A stretch of 43,179 nt of DNA, from NCBI GenBank assembly GCA_020026055.1, contig JAHHRA010000016.1:1-43179 (forward strand), written 5' to 3'. The notes under the pieces are model-generated. The model made no database searches. It had not been told where the DNA came from and worked only from the letters and a program-made list of their open reading frames with translations. This DNA comes from Actinobacillus sp. GTDB taxonomy: Bacteria; Pseudomonadota; Gammaproteobacteria; Enterobacterales; Pasteurellaceae. Within the stretch, counting starts at the first letter, position 1. Every line of letters starts with the position of its first letter. Of the stretch, positions 26,815-35,148 are shown piece after piece. The position numbers and the translations under genes are program-made.

Positions 26815-28209
26815 TTAATTTATCCTTAATGCGTTAATGACATCTTCCATATGCATAGATCGAGATCCTTTTGCAAGTAACGTCACTTTTTGTTGTTGAG
26901 ATTTTGATTGAATAAAAGGAACTAGGAAAGCCAACAACTCTTTTGTTGTGAAAAAAGCTTTTCCGTTACAATGATGAGCAATGGATTGGCTTTTTTCACC
27001 TAAACTAAACACAAAATCTAATTGTGCTTGTTTTGCGAAATCTGCCACTTGTTGATGGCAAACAGAGCTATTTTCGCCTAGTTCGTGCATATCGCCTACT
27101 ACTAAAATACGTAAACCCACTTGTTTTTTTAACACAGAAATTGCCGCCTGCATTGAAGCGACGTTCGCATTGTAAGTATCATCTATCAGAGTTAAGTTAT
27201 CGTGGACTTTCTCAAAATAAAGACGCCCTTTCACTTGCATTTTTTTTTGTAAACCTTGTTTTACATCGTCTAAATTTGCACCCAGTTTCATAGCTAAAGC
27301 TGTCGCTGCTAATGCATTAGCAACATTATGTTTCCCTGCATAGGGGAGTGAAATTGCAGTTGAGCCTGCTGGAGTATGCAAATTGAAATTTGTACTTTGT
27401 GGCAAAAATGTGAAATTTTTTGCGAAATAGTCGGCGTCTTGATTCTGTAAAGAGAAAGATCGAAGTTCACGGCCATTAATATTTTTTGCCCACAATGCTA
27501 AAGTTTGACAATCCAAATTAATGATTGCCGTTCCCATTTTTTTTAAACCAAGAAAAATTTCACCTTTTGCCTGAGCAACACCTTGGATAGAACCAAATCC
27601 TGCTAGATGAGCTTGTGTAAAATTGTTGACTACGGCGACGTCAGGCTTGACTAATCGTGTAGTATATGCGATTTCATTAAGGTGATTAGCACCTAATTCA
27701 ATGACGGCAAATTTCGTCGCTTCAGTTAAGCGGAGCAATGTTAATGGGACGCCGATATCGTTATTGAAATTGCCTTGTGTGGATAACACAGCATCTTTAC
27801 TGAATCCTAGGCGACGGGCAGTTTGTTGCAAAATTGCAGCAGTCATTTCTTTCACTGTCGTTTTGCCAGATGAACCTGTAATAGCGGCAGTTTTGGGCAA
27901 TAAGCTTGCCATTAACCATTGTGCGAGCTTACCTAAAGCCAGCTTAGTGTCTTTGACAATAATTTGAGCTACGTCCATATGTTTAGGCAATGCACAAAAG
28001 CAGTCGACGACCAACGCAATGCAGCCTTGTTCAAGGGCATTAATGACATATTCATGGCCGTTGAAATTTTCGCCTTTTAAAGCGAAAAAGATAGCGTTTG
28101 TAGAGGGTTTTCGACTGTCGGTACTGATTTGCGTCAGGCGAAGATCATCACGACCTAGCAATTCCCCGTCTAAAATCTCAGCTAATTTTGCAGTGGTAAT
28201 TTCAATCAT
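26815..28209 (-). CDS. murF: UDP-N-acetylmuramoyl-tripeptide--D-alanyl-D-alanine ligase MurF
   Basis: This 464-aa ligase adds the D-Ala-D-Ala made by Ddl to the tripeptide precursor. It has a Mur N-terminal domain with ISTDSRKPSTNAIFFALKGENFNGHEY, the ATP loop ITGSSGKTTVKEM (~110-122), QGNFNNDIGVPLTLLRL, IELGANHLNEI, and DDTYNANVASMQAA in the third domain. Its ATG lies 8 nt inside the end of murE, which implies coupled translation. Confidence 0.96.
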   Translation of the reverse strand: MIEITTAKLAEILDGELLGRDDLRLTQISTDSRKPSTNAIFFALKGENFNGHEYVINALEQGCIALVVDCFCALPKHMDVAQIIVKDTKLALGKLAQWLMASLLPKTAAITGSSGKTTVKEMTAAILQQTARRLGFSKDAVLSTQGNFNNDIGVPLTLLRLTEATKFAVIELGANHLNEIAYTTRLVKPDVAVVNNFTQAHLAGFGSIQGVAQAKGEIFLGLKKMGTAIINLDCQTLALWAKNINGRELRSFSLQNQDADYFAKNFTFLPQSTNFNLHTPAGSTAISLPYAGKHNVANALAATALAMKLGANLDDVKQGLQKKMQVKGRLYFEKVHDNLTLIDDTYNANVASMQAAISVLKKQVGLRILVVGDMHELGENSSVCHQQVADFAKQAQLDFVFSLGEKSQSIAHHCNGKAFFTTKELLAFLVPFIQSKSQQQKVTLLAKGSRSMHMEDVINALRIN

Positions 28210-29737
28210 TTTGCCTTCTTTTTTGATAATTTTTAATCACTTCCTGATCAGAAAAATGAAAATATTCGTTGCCGATAATTTGATAATCCTCATGACCTTT
28301 GCCTGCTACAAGTACAACATCATTCGGTTTTGCGTTTGTTAATGCGTATTCAATTGCAGCTTGGCGCTGGTGAATTTTTTGCCAATGCGGATAAGAGCGA
28401 GGGATCCCTTTTTGAATATCTAGTAAGATTCGTGCTGGATTTTCAGTGCGTGGATTGTCGTCAGTTAAAATAACGTGATCCGCAAGTCTTGCCGCGATGG
28501 TGCCCATGATTGGGCGTTTGCCTGCATCGCGATCACCGCCACAACCAAAAATACACCATAAATTGCCACGACAATGGAGGCGTGCTGCTTCGAGAGCTTT
28601 TTGCAAGGCATCTGGTGTATGAGCGTAATCCACAATTACTGTCGGTAAGCCTACTTCAGCAAACATTTCCATTCGTCCGCAAACGCCTTTGAGTTGGCTT
28701 GCGGTAGTGCAAAGTTGGTCGAGAGGATAACCTAGACTTAATAAAGTTGCTAATGCTAATAGCAAGTTGTTGACATTAAAAGCACCAATCAAAGAACTTT
28801 GCAGATACCCTTCTCCCCAACTTGAACGAAAAGCAATCTCGACGCCATTTGCATTGAATTGTGTTGAAGTTGCGTGAAGCCACTGCAAATGTGTTGGCGT
28901 GAAATCCGCACAGCAACTGACGGCTATTGCATCGGCAAATTCAGTCAACCATTGTTTCCCTGTTTCATCATCGGCATTAATAATTTGACGTGGGCAGTTA
29001 AATTCACAAAATAAGCGTTTTTTTGCCTTGGCGTAGTTCGTCATCGACTGATGATAATCCAAGTGATCTCGTGTGAGATTGCTAAAGATTATCGCTTGAA
29101 AGATAAGTCCCTCTACGCGGTATTGATCTAACCCATGTGAGGAAACTTCCATACAGCAGAATGTTGCTTTCGCGTCGACAAAATCGGCTAAATTTTTCTG
29201 AATCTGTAATGGTGATGGCGTAGTATTCGTACTGGTTTGCAAATGTGGTAGCAATCCATTGCCAATCGTACCTATTACGGCAGCTCGTTCATTCAGCAAA
29301 TTTGCCCACTGAGCAAGAAGTTGGCTAATAGTTGTTTTGCCATTTGTTCCTGTGACGCCAATAAGAGTTAATTTTTGTGCTGGATTTTGATAAAAATTCG
29401 CAGCGAGTTTGCCTATGGCTTTATATAGTTGGTAATAAGCTATGCAAGGGATACCTTTTTCAAGGTGGCATTCAAAATGTTTGTTGGCATCGTTAGTTTC
29501 AAACAACACCGCACTCGCACCTTGGAGGATAGCACTTTTGATAAATTGACGTCCGTCGACAACTTGCCCTTTTACCGCCAGAAACAGCGAATGTGGTCGC
29601 ACTTGGCGGCTATCTGTGCAGATTGCGTTGAAATTTAATGTTAAATACGCCTCAATTTTTGGAAAATTTTTTCCGTAAAATTCAGTGGCATTGTGTGAGT
29701 AATATTCAAGCTTTAAAATTTGTTCAAGCGTTGCCAT
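28202..29737 (-). CDS. murE: UDP-N-acetylmuramoyl-tripeptide synthetase MurE (meso-diaminopimelate type)
   Basis: This 511-aa ligase adds the third residue of the stem peptide. The ATP loop GVTGTNGKTTISQLLAQW (~125-142), the N-terminal CTDSRQVRPHSLFLAVKG and the C-terminal DNPRTENP motif are present. The DNPR signature marks meso-diaminopimelate enzymes, as expected for a Gram-negative wall. The ATG follows AAGAGAATGATAA. A repeated 28-bp element overlies codons 22-31, and a weaker match lies near 29353. Confidence 0.97.
   Translation of the reverse strand: MATLEQILKLEYYSHNATEFYGKNFPKIEAYLTLNFNAICTDSRQVRPHSLFLAVKGQVVDGRQFIKSAILQGASAVLFETNDANKHFECHLEKGIPCIAYYQLYKAIGKLAANFYQNPAQKLTLIGVTGTNGKTTISQLLAQWANLLNERAAVIGTIGNGLLPHLQTSTNTTPSPLQIQKNLADFVDAKATFCCMEVSSHGLDQYRVEGLIFQAIIFSNLTRDHLDYHQSMTNYAKAKKRLFCEFNCPRQIINADDETGKQWLTEFADAIAVSCCADFTPTHLQWLHATSTQFNANGVEIAFRSSWGEGYLQSSLIGAFNVNNLLLALATLLSLGYPLDQLCTTASQLKGVCGRMEMFAEVGLPTVIVDYAHTPDALQKALEAARLHCRGNLWCIFGCGGDRDAGKRPIMGTIAARLADHVILTDDNPRTENPARILLDIQKGIPRSYPHWQKIHQRQAAIEYALTNAKPNDVVLVAGKGHEDYQIIGNEYFHFSDQEVIKNYQKRRQND
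29645..29672 (+). repeat. Uptake-signal-like 28-bp element inside murE
   Basis: ATACGCC is followed by TCA, ATTTTT, GG and AAAATTTTTT, with the 5' flank TTAA shared with the copy at 41876. It overlaps codons 22-31 of murE on the opposite strand. Confidence 0.6.
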
Positions 29738-29765
29738 TTATCATTCTCTTTTCTTGCAAATAAGC

Positions 29766-31601
29766 TTAGTTTTGTTTAGCTACATTATTTTTATTAAAAT
29801 CACTTGTTAGGTTATTCTTGTGATCGTCGCTAGGACGATCAGGTGGAATATTCATTTCATGTAATACATTTCCCATAATTTGTGAGAAAACGGGGGCAGC
29901 GACAGCACCACCGTAATATTTTCCTGCACTGGGTTCGTCAATGATAATAACGAGAGCAAATCGTGGCTGAGATAAAGGAGCAATCCCTGCAGTGTAGGCA
30001 AGATATTTTTCACCATATTTTTTACCCACTAATTTTTTAGCCGTCCCTGTTTTGATTCCTACGCTATAACCATCGACAAGGGCGAGTTTGTTTTTTTCTG
30101 CGACTTTCTCTAGCATGTTAACAACTTCACGAGTGACTTTTTTCGAGAAAATCCGATTACCTAAAACAGGTGGATCGACTTTTGTAATGGATAAAGGGCG
30201 ATAAGTTCCGAAACTGCCAAGCATAGTATAGGCACGAGCTAATTGGAGAGGTGTTACACTTACGCCATAACCATAAGCAAGAGTGGCTTGTTCTATTTTT
30301 GACCAATGTTGACGTCCATCACTGGGGTGCATTGGTAAACGACCTGAAGATTCTCCGATTAAGTTAAGTCTAGTCGGTTGTCCAAAGCCGATTTTTCGAT
30401 AAGTTTCACGCATAAGCTCTTCAGGCATCCTTAAAGCAATCCGGCTGATTCCACGGTTGCTTGAATTACGCAAAATGTCATCAAGGCTTTGACGATTGCG
30501 AGGAGCAACGTCCGTAATAGGGAAGCCATCTACAATTAAGGGTTCAGTATTGATAATTTCGTTGCGTTTTACATAGTTATGTTCTAATGCAGTAAGTATG
30601 ACAAAAGGTTTTACTGTAGAACCTGGTTCAAAAGTGTCCGTAATGACGCGATTACGTAGAGTTTCAGGATCTAGCGTACTACGATCATTGGGATTATAGG
30701 AAGGAGCATTTACCATTCCTAAGATTTCTCCTGTATCAATATCAACTAAAATTGCAGAACCCGATTTGGCTTTATTCAGTTTGACAGCTTTTTGTATGAT
30801 ATCGAACATCATAGATTGTAATTTTCCGTCAATACTTAAAACAAGTGTTGGTGCATTGTGTTTTTGGATATCAGCAACATCCTCAATAACTTTACCGAAC
30901 ATATCTTTACGATAAGTACGTTTACCTGCTTTACCACGCAAGAATTTATCAAAACTTTTTTCAACGCCATCAATACCAATCCCATCAATATTGGTATAGC
31001 CAAGAATATGAGCTGTTTTTTCGCCATCAGGATAGAAACGACGTGAAGTTTGCTCAAGTAGTACACCTTTTAATTTTAAGCTTTTTATATAATCTGCCAT
31101 TGTTTTTGAGATTTGGCGTGAAACGTAGATAAAACGAGAAGTTGAATGGCGTTTTATATTTTTTTCAATATCACTGTAAGAAGTATCAACGGCTTTTGCA
31201 AAAGCTTGCCAATAGTGTTCTTTTTCATTTAATTCATTATTTTCAAGAATTATTTTGGGATCGATAATAACTGCATACATAGGAACACTAACAGTTAATA
31301 ATTTACCGTGACGATCAACAATTGCACCGCGGTCTGATAATAAACGTTGTTCACGTAATGATCGGTTGTCAGCTTCTTGGTTTAAAAATTTAGCATTAAA
31401 ATCTTGAATATAAATAGCACGAAGAATGACTATTACAACACTAATGATGAGAATCAAAATGATAGAAAGAAAACGATTCTTCAAAAAAGATGAAGTAATG
31501 AGATCTTTTTTTTCGTTAAGCTTTGCTCCAGAAGCTATTTTTACTGCTTTGAATATCGGCAATTTTTGTTTTTTACGTTTTTTTTTATTTATTTTTGCCA
31601 T
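29766..31601 (-). CDS. ftsI: Peptidoglycan D,D-transpeptidase FtsI (PBP3)
   Basis: This 611-aa class B penicillin-binding protein crosslinks septal peptidoglycan. It has a basic cytoplasmic N-terminus (~1-42), one membrane helix at about 43-65 (SIILILIISVVIVIL), a PBP dimer domain and a transpeptidase domain. The transpeptidase domain carries the active-site S328-T-V-K331, S380-S-N382 and K517-T-G-T520. It acts with FtsW. It starts 28 nt before the murE ATG region on the genome map and is separated from ftsL by an unusually long 147-bp gap. Only a weak Shine-Dalgarno (AATGGA) is seen. Confidence 0.96.
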   Translation of the reverse strand: MAKINKKKRKKQKLPIFKAVKIASGAKLNEKKDLITSSFLKNRFLSIILILIISVVIVILRAIYIQDFNAKFLNQEADNRSLREQRLLSDRGAIVDRHGKLLTVSVPMYAVIIDPKIILENNELNEKEHYWQAFAKAVDTSYSDIEKNIKRHSTSRFIYVSRQISKTMADYIKSLKLKGVLLEQTSRRFYPDGEKTAHILGYTNIDGIGIDGVEKSFDKFLRGKAGKRTYRKDMFGKVIEDVADIQKHNAPTLVLSIDGKLQSMMFDIIQKAVKLNKAKSGSAILVDIDTGEILGMVNAPSYNPNDRSTLDPETLRNRVITDTFEPGSTVKPFVILTALEHNYVKRNEIINTEPLIVDGFPITDVAPRNRQSLDDILRNSSNRGISRIALRMPEELMRETYRKIGFGQPTRLNLIGESSGRLPMHPSDGRQHWSKIEQATLAYGYGVSVTPLQLARAYTMLGSFGTYRPLSITKVDPPVLGNRIFSKKVTREVVNMLEKVAEKNKLALVDGYSVGIKTGTAKKLVGKKYGEKYLAYTAGIAPLSQPRFALVIIIDEPSAGKYYGGAVAAPVFSQIMGNVLHEMNIPPDRPSDDHKNNLTSDFNKNNVAKQN

Positions 31602-31748
31602 AAATCAGTCCATTAATATCTCAGTATAACGTTCTATTTTTATATGATTATTTGCTTCAAAATTTATAGAAACAGTTGAAGTTATATTTAGTGAATACTA
31701 ATAAGTATGACATCTATTTCACCTCAACTTAATTTCTTTAAATTCAAA
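31602..31748 (-). other. Unusually long ftsL-ftsI intergenic stretch
   Basis: These 147 bp separate two genes that are only a few bases apart in most dcw clusters. The stretch is very A/T-rich and has a short inverted repeat ATACT-AATA-AGTAT near 31694-31707. On the minus strand a possible 18-codon reading frame starts about 27 nt after the ftsL stop behind GAGGTG, but nothing supports it as a gene. It could hold an internal promoter or be decayed sequence. Confidence 0.4.
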
Positions 31749-32075
31749 TTAGTTATAAACAGAGTACATGAATACTCTTTGTGAATGTGCAATAGGTTGC
31801 ATATGTAAGTTATTTGTCGCGATGCTTTCTATACGACTTTTATCGGAAAGTGTCGTTTCTTCAAGTGTCAAGTTTACGGCTTCATTTTCAAGACTTTGTA
31901 GCTGAAAACTGAGGTTGTCTTTTTCAATAATCAATAAGCGAGTGTTATGAGTGATCCAAACACTTCCAAGTCCTGTTATAAAAAGTAATAAAGTCAATAA
32001 CAAAACAAATTTGAGCTTTTCACTAAGATCAGAAAACAAAGCATTAAATAAGCCGAAAGAGAACCAGTTATGCAT
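31749..32075 (-). CDS. ftsL: Cell division protein FtsL
   Basis: This 108-aa bitopic protein has one membrane helix at about residues 24-42 (FVLLLTLLLFITGLGSVWI) and a periplasmic coiled-coil-like segment (residues ~45-90: LLIIEKDNLSFQLQSLENEA). It forms the FtsQLB complex that activates FtsWI. Identity rests on length, topology and position between rsmH and ftsI, because FtsL sequences diverge strongly. Its ATG directly follows the rsmH stop. Confidence 0.9.
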   Translation of the reverse strand: MHNWFSFGLFNALFSDLSEKLKFVLLLTLLLFITGLGSVWITHNTRLLIIEKDNLSFQLQSLENEAVNLTLEETTLSDKSRIESIATNNLHMQPIAHSQRVFMYSVYN

Positions 32076-33056
32076 TTATAATTTTTCTCCAATACGTAAT
32101 ACAGCACTTCGGGAACGAGAATTTTGAGCAATTTCTTGTGCTGTTGGTTTTATTGCTTTTCCAATGACTTTTAACTTTTGTTGTCTATCAATATCGCTTT
32201 CTCGAATTGGTAAGTGTTTAGGAATTTCAATGCCCTTAGCATGTTTACGCATAAAATGTTTAACCATCCGATCTTCAAGAGAGTGGAAACTAATGACGGA
32301 TAGCCGTCCTGTTGGTGCCAAGACTTTAAGGGCTCCCTGAAGCACTTTTTCAAGCTCATCTAATTCTGCATTAATAAAAATTCGAATGGCTTGGAAGGTA
32401 CGAGTTGCAGGGTGTTTGTGTTTATCTTTGAATGGAATTGTATCTGAAACCAGTTGTGCCAATTGCAATGTGCGATTGAGTGGAGAAGTATTATTTTGTA
32501 GAGCTTGTTGATTAAAATAGACAATAGATTGGGCAATACGTTTAGCAAAACGTTCTTCACCAAAAGTTTTTAAAACCCAAGTTAGGTCTTCGACAGAGAC
32601 TTTTTGTAGCCATTCAGCAGCTGACTGCCCTTGTGTTGTATCCATACGCATATCTAAAGCACCATCTTTTGTAAACGAAAAACCACGTTCAGCTTCGTCT
32701 AATTGTGGTGATGAAACGCCAAGATCGAGTAAGATCCCATTGATTTTACCAAGAAGATTTTCTTGTTCACAAATTTGATAAATTGCGGAAAAAGAATGAT
32801 GTTTAATAGTAAAACGGGGATCTTGAATACATTTGGCTTCAGCGATAGCACAAGGGTCACGATCAATTCCAATAAGGCGTCCATTTTTTCCAAGTTTTGA
32901 AAGAATTAAACGAGAATGACCACCACGACCAAAAGTAGCATCGATATAGATACCATCTGGGATAATTGCAAGCCCGTCAACAGCTTCTTCGAGAAGAACT
33001 GTAAAGTGTGATAGAGAAGAAAATTTTGCTTGCAAATTCATAGAAACCGTCGTCAT
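32076..33056 (-). CDS. rsmH: 16S rRNA (cytosine(1402)-N4)-methyltransferase RsmH (MraW)
   Basis: The product, about 326 aa, uses S-adenosylmethionine to methylate C1402 in the 16S rRNA P site. Landmarks are HFTVLLEEAVDGL, YIDATFGRGGHSRLIL (SAM loop), GRLIGIDRDPCAI, GILLDLGVSSPQLDEAERGFSF, DMRMDTTQGQSAAEWL, the KHPATRTFQAIRIFIN motif and the C-terminal NSRSRSAVLR. I place the start at ATG 33056. An ATG at 33041 and a GTG at 33068, which lies inside a repeated element, are alternatives. No start has a strong ribosome site, which may mean the upstream hairpin limits initiation. Confidence 0.95.
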   Translation of the reverse strand: MTTVSMNLQAKFSSLSHFTVLLEEAVDGLAIIPDGIYIDATFGRGGHSRLILSKLGKNGRLIGIDRDPCAIAEAKCIQDPRFTIKHHSFSAIYQICEQENLLGKINGILLDLGVSSPQLDEAERGFSFTKDGALDMRMDTTQGQSAAEWLQKVSVEDLTWVLKTFGEERFAKRIAQSIVYFNQQALQNNTSPLNRTLQLAQLVSDTIPFKDKHKHPATRTFQAIRIFINAELDELEKVLQGALKVLAPTGRLSVISFHSLEDRMVKHFMRKHAKGIEIPKHLPIRESDIDRQQKLKVIGKAIKPTAQEIAQNSRSRSAVLRIGEKL

Positions 33057-33064
33057 ACCATAAA

Positions 33065-33109
33065 TCACGCTCGCAAATTTGGAAAATTTTTTCGAAATTT
33101 AAGGCGTGA
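33065..33109. repeat. Inverted pair of uptake-signal-like elements between mraZ and rsmH
   Basis: A plus-strand copy (33065-33092, core TCACGCT) and a minus-strand copy (33082-33109, core TCACGCC) face each other and overlap in their A/T tracts. Together they form an inverted repeat, TCACGC/GCGTGA outside and AAATTT/AAATTT inside. In the dcw transcript it would fold into a hairpin just after the mraZ stop and just before rsmH. Confidence 0.6.
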
Positions 33110-33124
33110 AAACTTAATTAAGTG

Positions 33125-33583
33125 TTATAGCGAGAAATTAGACAGCCCCTCATAGTTTGTTAGGTTAGTGCTTGTTGCTAAATCAATATCTGCTTGAATT
33201 TGAGCATTCCAAAGTGCTTCACTCCAGATTTCAAATTTATTGAGCTGTCCAATAAGCATAATATTTTTTTCTAACTTCGCATGTTGCCGTAAAGGGGCAC
33301 TTAACAAAATACGTCCTGCTGTATCCAATTCACATTCAGTTGCATAACCTAGAGTAATTCGTTGCAAACTACGTTGGACGGGGTCGAGATTCGATAATGT
33401 CAGTAACTTTTGTTCAATGATTTCCCATTCGTTTAATGGATAAAGCAGTAAACAAGGCTGACGAAAATCAACAGTACAGATACATAAACCTTGACACTTA
33501 TCAATAATTTCAGTGCGATAGCGTTTAGGAATAGCTAATCTACTCTTTGTATCTAAATTAATTGCTGATGCACCACGAAACAT
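33125..33583 (-). CDS. mraZ: Transcriptional regulator MraZ
   Basis: This 152-aa product has the two SpoVT/AbrB-like repeats of MraZ: MFRGASAINLDTKSRLAIPKRYR at the N-terminus, and ATECELDTAGRILLSAPLRQHA in the second half (~75-96). MraZ binds tandem GTGGG-type repeats in its own promoter and controls the dcw operon. I start at ATG 33583, preceded by AAAGGTAAGATC. A longer frame from a TTG at 33658 would begin inside the operator and does not fit the family. It is the first gene of the cluster. Confidence 0.95.
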   Translation of the reverse strand: MFRGASAINLDTKSRLAIPKRYRTEIIDKCQGLCICTVDFRQPCLLLYPLNEWEIIEQKLLTLSNLDPVQRSLQRITLGYATECELDTAGRILLSAPLRQHAKLEKNIMLIGQLNKFEIWSEALWNAQIQADIDLATSTNLTNYEGLSNFSL

Positions 33584-33651
33584 GATCTTACCTTTGACCT
33601 TACACAAAAAGACAAGATGAACAATATCCTGCTTCAAATGATAAAATATTT

Positions 33652-33676
33652 CCCACAAAACACCACTTTAAAACAC
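33652..33676 (-). promoter_or_regulatory. MraZ operator: three direct repeats at 10-bp spacing
   Basis: On the minus strand GTGTT (33672-33676), GTGGT (33662-33666) and GTGGG (33652-33656) recur at exactly one helical turn, upstream of mraZ. This is the known MraZ-binding pattern of GTGGG-like boxes with 5-bp spacers. A fourth perfect GTGGG box lies alone at 33718-33722. Confidence 0.7.
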
Positions 33677-33681
33677 TCTTT

Positions 33682-33710
33682 AGTTTATTATGCCCATAAA
33701 AAAATTGCAA
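33682..33710 (-). promoter_or_regulatory. Candidate mraZ (dcw operon) promoter
   Basis: On the minus strand TTGCAA (33705-33710), a 17-bp spacer and TAAACT (33682-33687) give a plausible sigma-70 promoter. The MraZ boxes lie just downstream, as expected for a repressed start region. Confidence 0.45.
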
Positions 33711-33777
33711 ATAAATTCCCACAAAATGAGTTTTTAGTAGAAAAATAAGTAGATTTAATCAGAGTTTTGTAAAGCTA

Positions 33778-33786
33778 TGCTAAAAT
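33778..33786 (+). promoter_or_regulatory. Candidate extended -10 promoter for the ccm cluster
   Basis: TGCTAAAAT is an extended -10 element (TGn plus TAAAAT), 33 bp before the ccmA ATG. No good -35 is seen. It lies in the divergent mraZ-ccmA gap. Confidence 0.4.
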
Positions 33787-33818
33787 GCATCGCCTGATTG
33801 TTTATTTAAGAAATTTTT

Positions 33819-34460
33819 ATGACATTAGAACTCGCTCTAAAAGATATTTGTATTCGGCGTGGCACTAGAACGTTAATCGCTGCTCTCAATGTAGTATGGA
33901 AATCAGGTGATTTTGTGCAGATTGAAGGGGAGAATGGGATTGGTAAGACGAGTTTGTTGCGCGTTATTGCAGGCTTAGCTATGCCTGTTACAGGGAAAGT
34001 TTATTGGCAAGGCGAAGAAATTCACCAACAACGTGAGATTTATACTGAAAACTTGCTTTATTTAGGACATCTTAGTGGGATCAAACCAGAATTAACACCT
34101 TGGGAAAATTTGAAATTTTATCAACAAGTTACACCTTGTAAGACAGGTAATGATATTTTGTGGGAAGTGTTAGATAAAGTCGGACTTTTAGGATATGAAG
34201 ATTTGCCTGCTGGGGAACTTTCTGCAGGACAACAAAAACGTATTGCTTTAGCACGATTATGGTTGAGTAAAGCACCTCTTTGGTTATTGGACGAACCTTT
34301 TACAGCGATTGATAGACAAGGAGTTGAGAATTTAGTTACTCTTTTTGAAAACCAGATTGCTAAGGGTGGCATCGTTTTATTAACTAGCCATCAAGAAATT
34401 TCAAGTCATAGGTTACGTTATTTAAATTTGAAAAATTATCAATTTTGGGGTGATGAATGA
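33819..34460 (+). CDS. ccmA: Cytochrome c maturation ATP-binding protein CcmA
   Basis: This 213-aa ABC ATPase powers release of holo-CcmE from CcmC. Walker A is EGENGIGKTSLLRVIAG (~36-52), the signature is ELSAGQQKRIALARL (~135-150) and Walker B is APLWLLDEPFTAID. It is the first gene of a ccmABCDEFGHI cluster. Its stop overlaps the ccmB ATG by 4 nt (ATGA). The ribosome site is weak. Confidence 0.95.
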   Translation: MTLELALKDICIRRGTRTLIAALNVVWKSGDFVQIEGENGIGKTSLLRVIAGLAMPVTGKVYWQGEEIHQQREIYTENLLYLGHLSGIKPELTPWENLKFYQQVTPCKTGNDILWEVLDKVGLLGYEDLPAGELSAGQQKRIALARLWLSKAPLWLLDEPFTAIDRQGVENLVTLFENQIAKGGIVLLTSHQEISSHRLRYLNLKNYQFWGDE

Positions 34461-35122
34461 TATTTTGGCAGATTGTAAAACGTGAACTCAAAATTGCATT
34501 TCGCAAAAAAGCTGAAATTTTAAACCCATTATGGTTTTTTTTGTTGGTTATCACATTGTTTCCATTAGTGATGGGACCAGAACCGAATTTACTCAGAAAA
34601 ATCGCAACAGGAGTGACTTGGGTTGCCGCTTTGCTTTCGGCGTTGTTATCTTTTGAACGCTTGTTTCGAGATGATTTTATTGATGGTTCACTTGAGCAGC
34701 TCATTTTGCTCCCGCAACCCTTGTATTTCACGGCATTAGCAAAAGTAATTGCTCATTGGTTGCTAACAGGGTTGCCACTAATTTTGCTTTCACCCATTGT
34801 GGCTTTGCTGCTCTCATTGGATAGCCAAGTTTTATGGGCATTAGTGTTAACTTTATTGCTCGGTACACCAGTTTTGAGTTGTATTGGAGCGATAGGTGTT
34901 GCGTTGACTGTGGGATTACGCAAAGGTGGTGTATTGCTGAGTTTGTTAGTGATGCCATTGTTTATTCCCATCTTAATTTTTGCTTCCGCTGTTCTTGAGG
35001 CTGCTAGCTTGAACTTGCCTTATCCAGGGCAGTTGGCAATTATGGGAGCATTATTGATGGGGAGTTTGAGTTTAGCTCCGCTTGCTATTGTCGCGTCATT
35101 GCGTTTGAGTTTAAATCAATAA
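34457..35122 (+). CDS. ccmB: Haem exporter permease CcmB
   Basis: This 221-aa membrane protein has six hydrophobic segments and begins with IVKRELKIAFRKKAEILNPLWFF, typical of CcmB. SFERLFRDDFIDGSLEQLILLP and LRKGGVLLSLLVMPLFIPILIFA are family landmarks. It forms the membrane part of the CcmAB complex with CcmC. It is translationally coupled to ccmA. Confidence 0.95.
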   Translation: MIFWQIVKRELKIAFRKKAEILNPLWFFLLVITLFPLVMGPEPNLLRKIATGVTWVAALLSALLSFERLFRDDFIDGSLEQLILLPQPLYFTALAKVIAHWLLTGLPLILLSPIVALLLSLDSQVLWALVLTLLLGTPVLSCIGAIGVALTVGLRKGGVLLSLLVMPLFIPILIFASAVLEAASLNLPYPGQLAIMGALLMGSLSLAPLAIVASLRLSLNQ

Positions 35123-35148
35123 ATTTTATTAAAAAAGGAATAAATAAT

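Noticed and set aside
30040..30070. FtsI residues after KTGT differ from those of susceptible Haemophilus (possible beta-lactam resistance)
   Set aside because: The differences lie in a variable segment of a divergent homologue; no resistance inference is justified.
31602..31748. 18-codon reading frame (minus strand) in the ftsL-ftsI gap
   Set aside because: It is too short and has no homology or conservation information; mentioned only as a curiosity.
33584..33658. 25-residue N-terminal extension of MraZ
   Set aside because: The start would be a TTG inside the operator repeats; MFRG is the family start and has AAAGG upstream.
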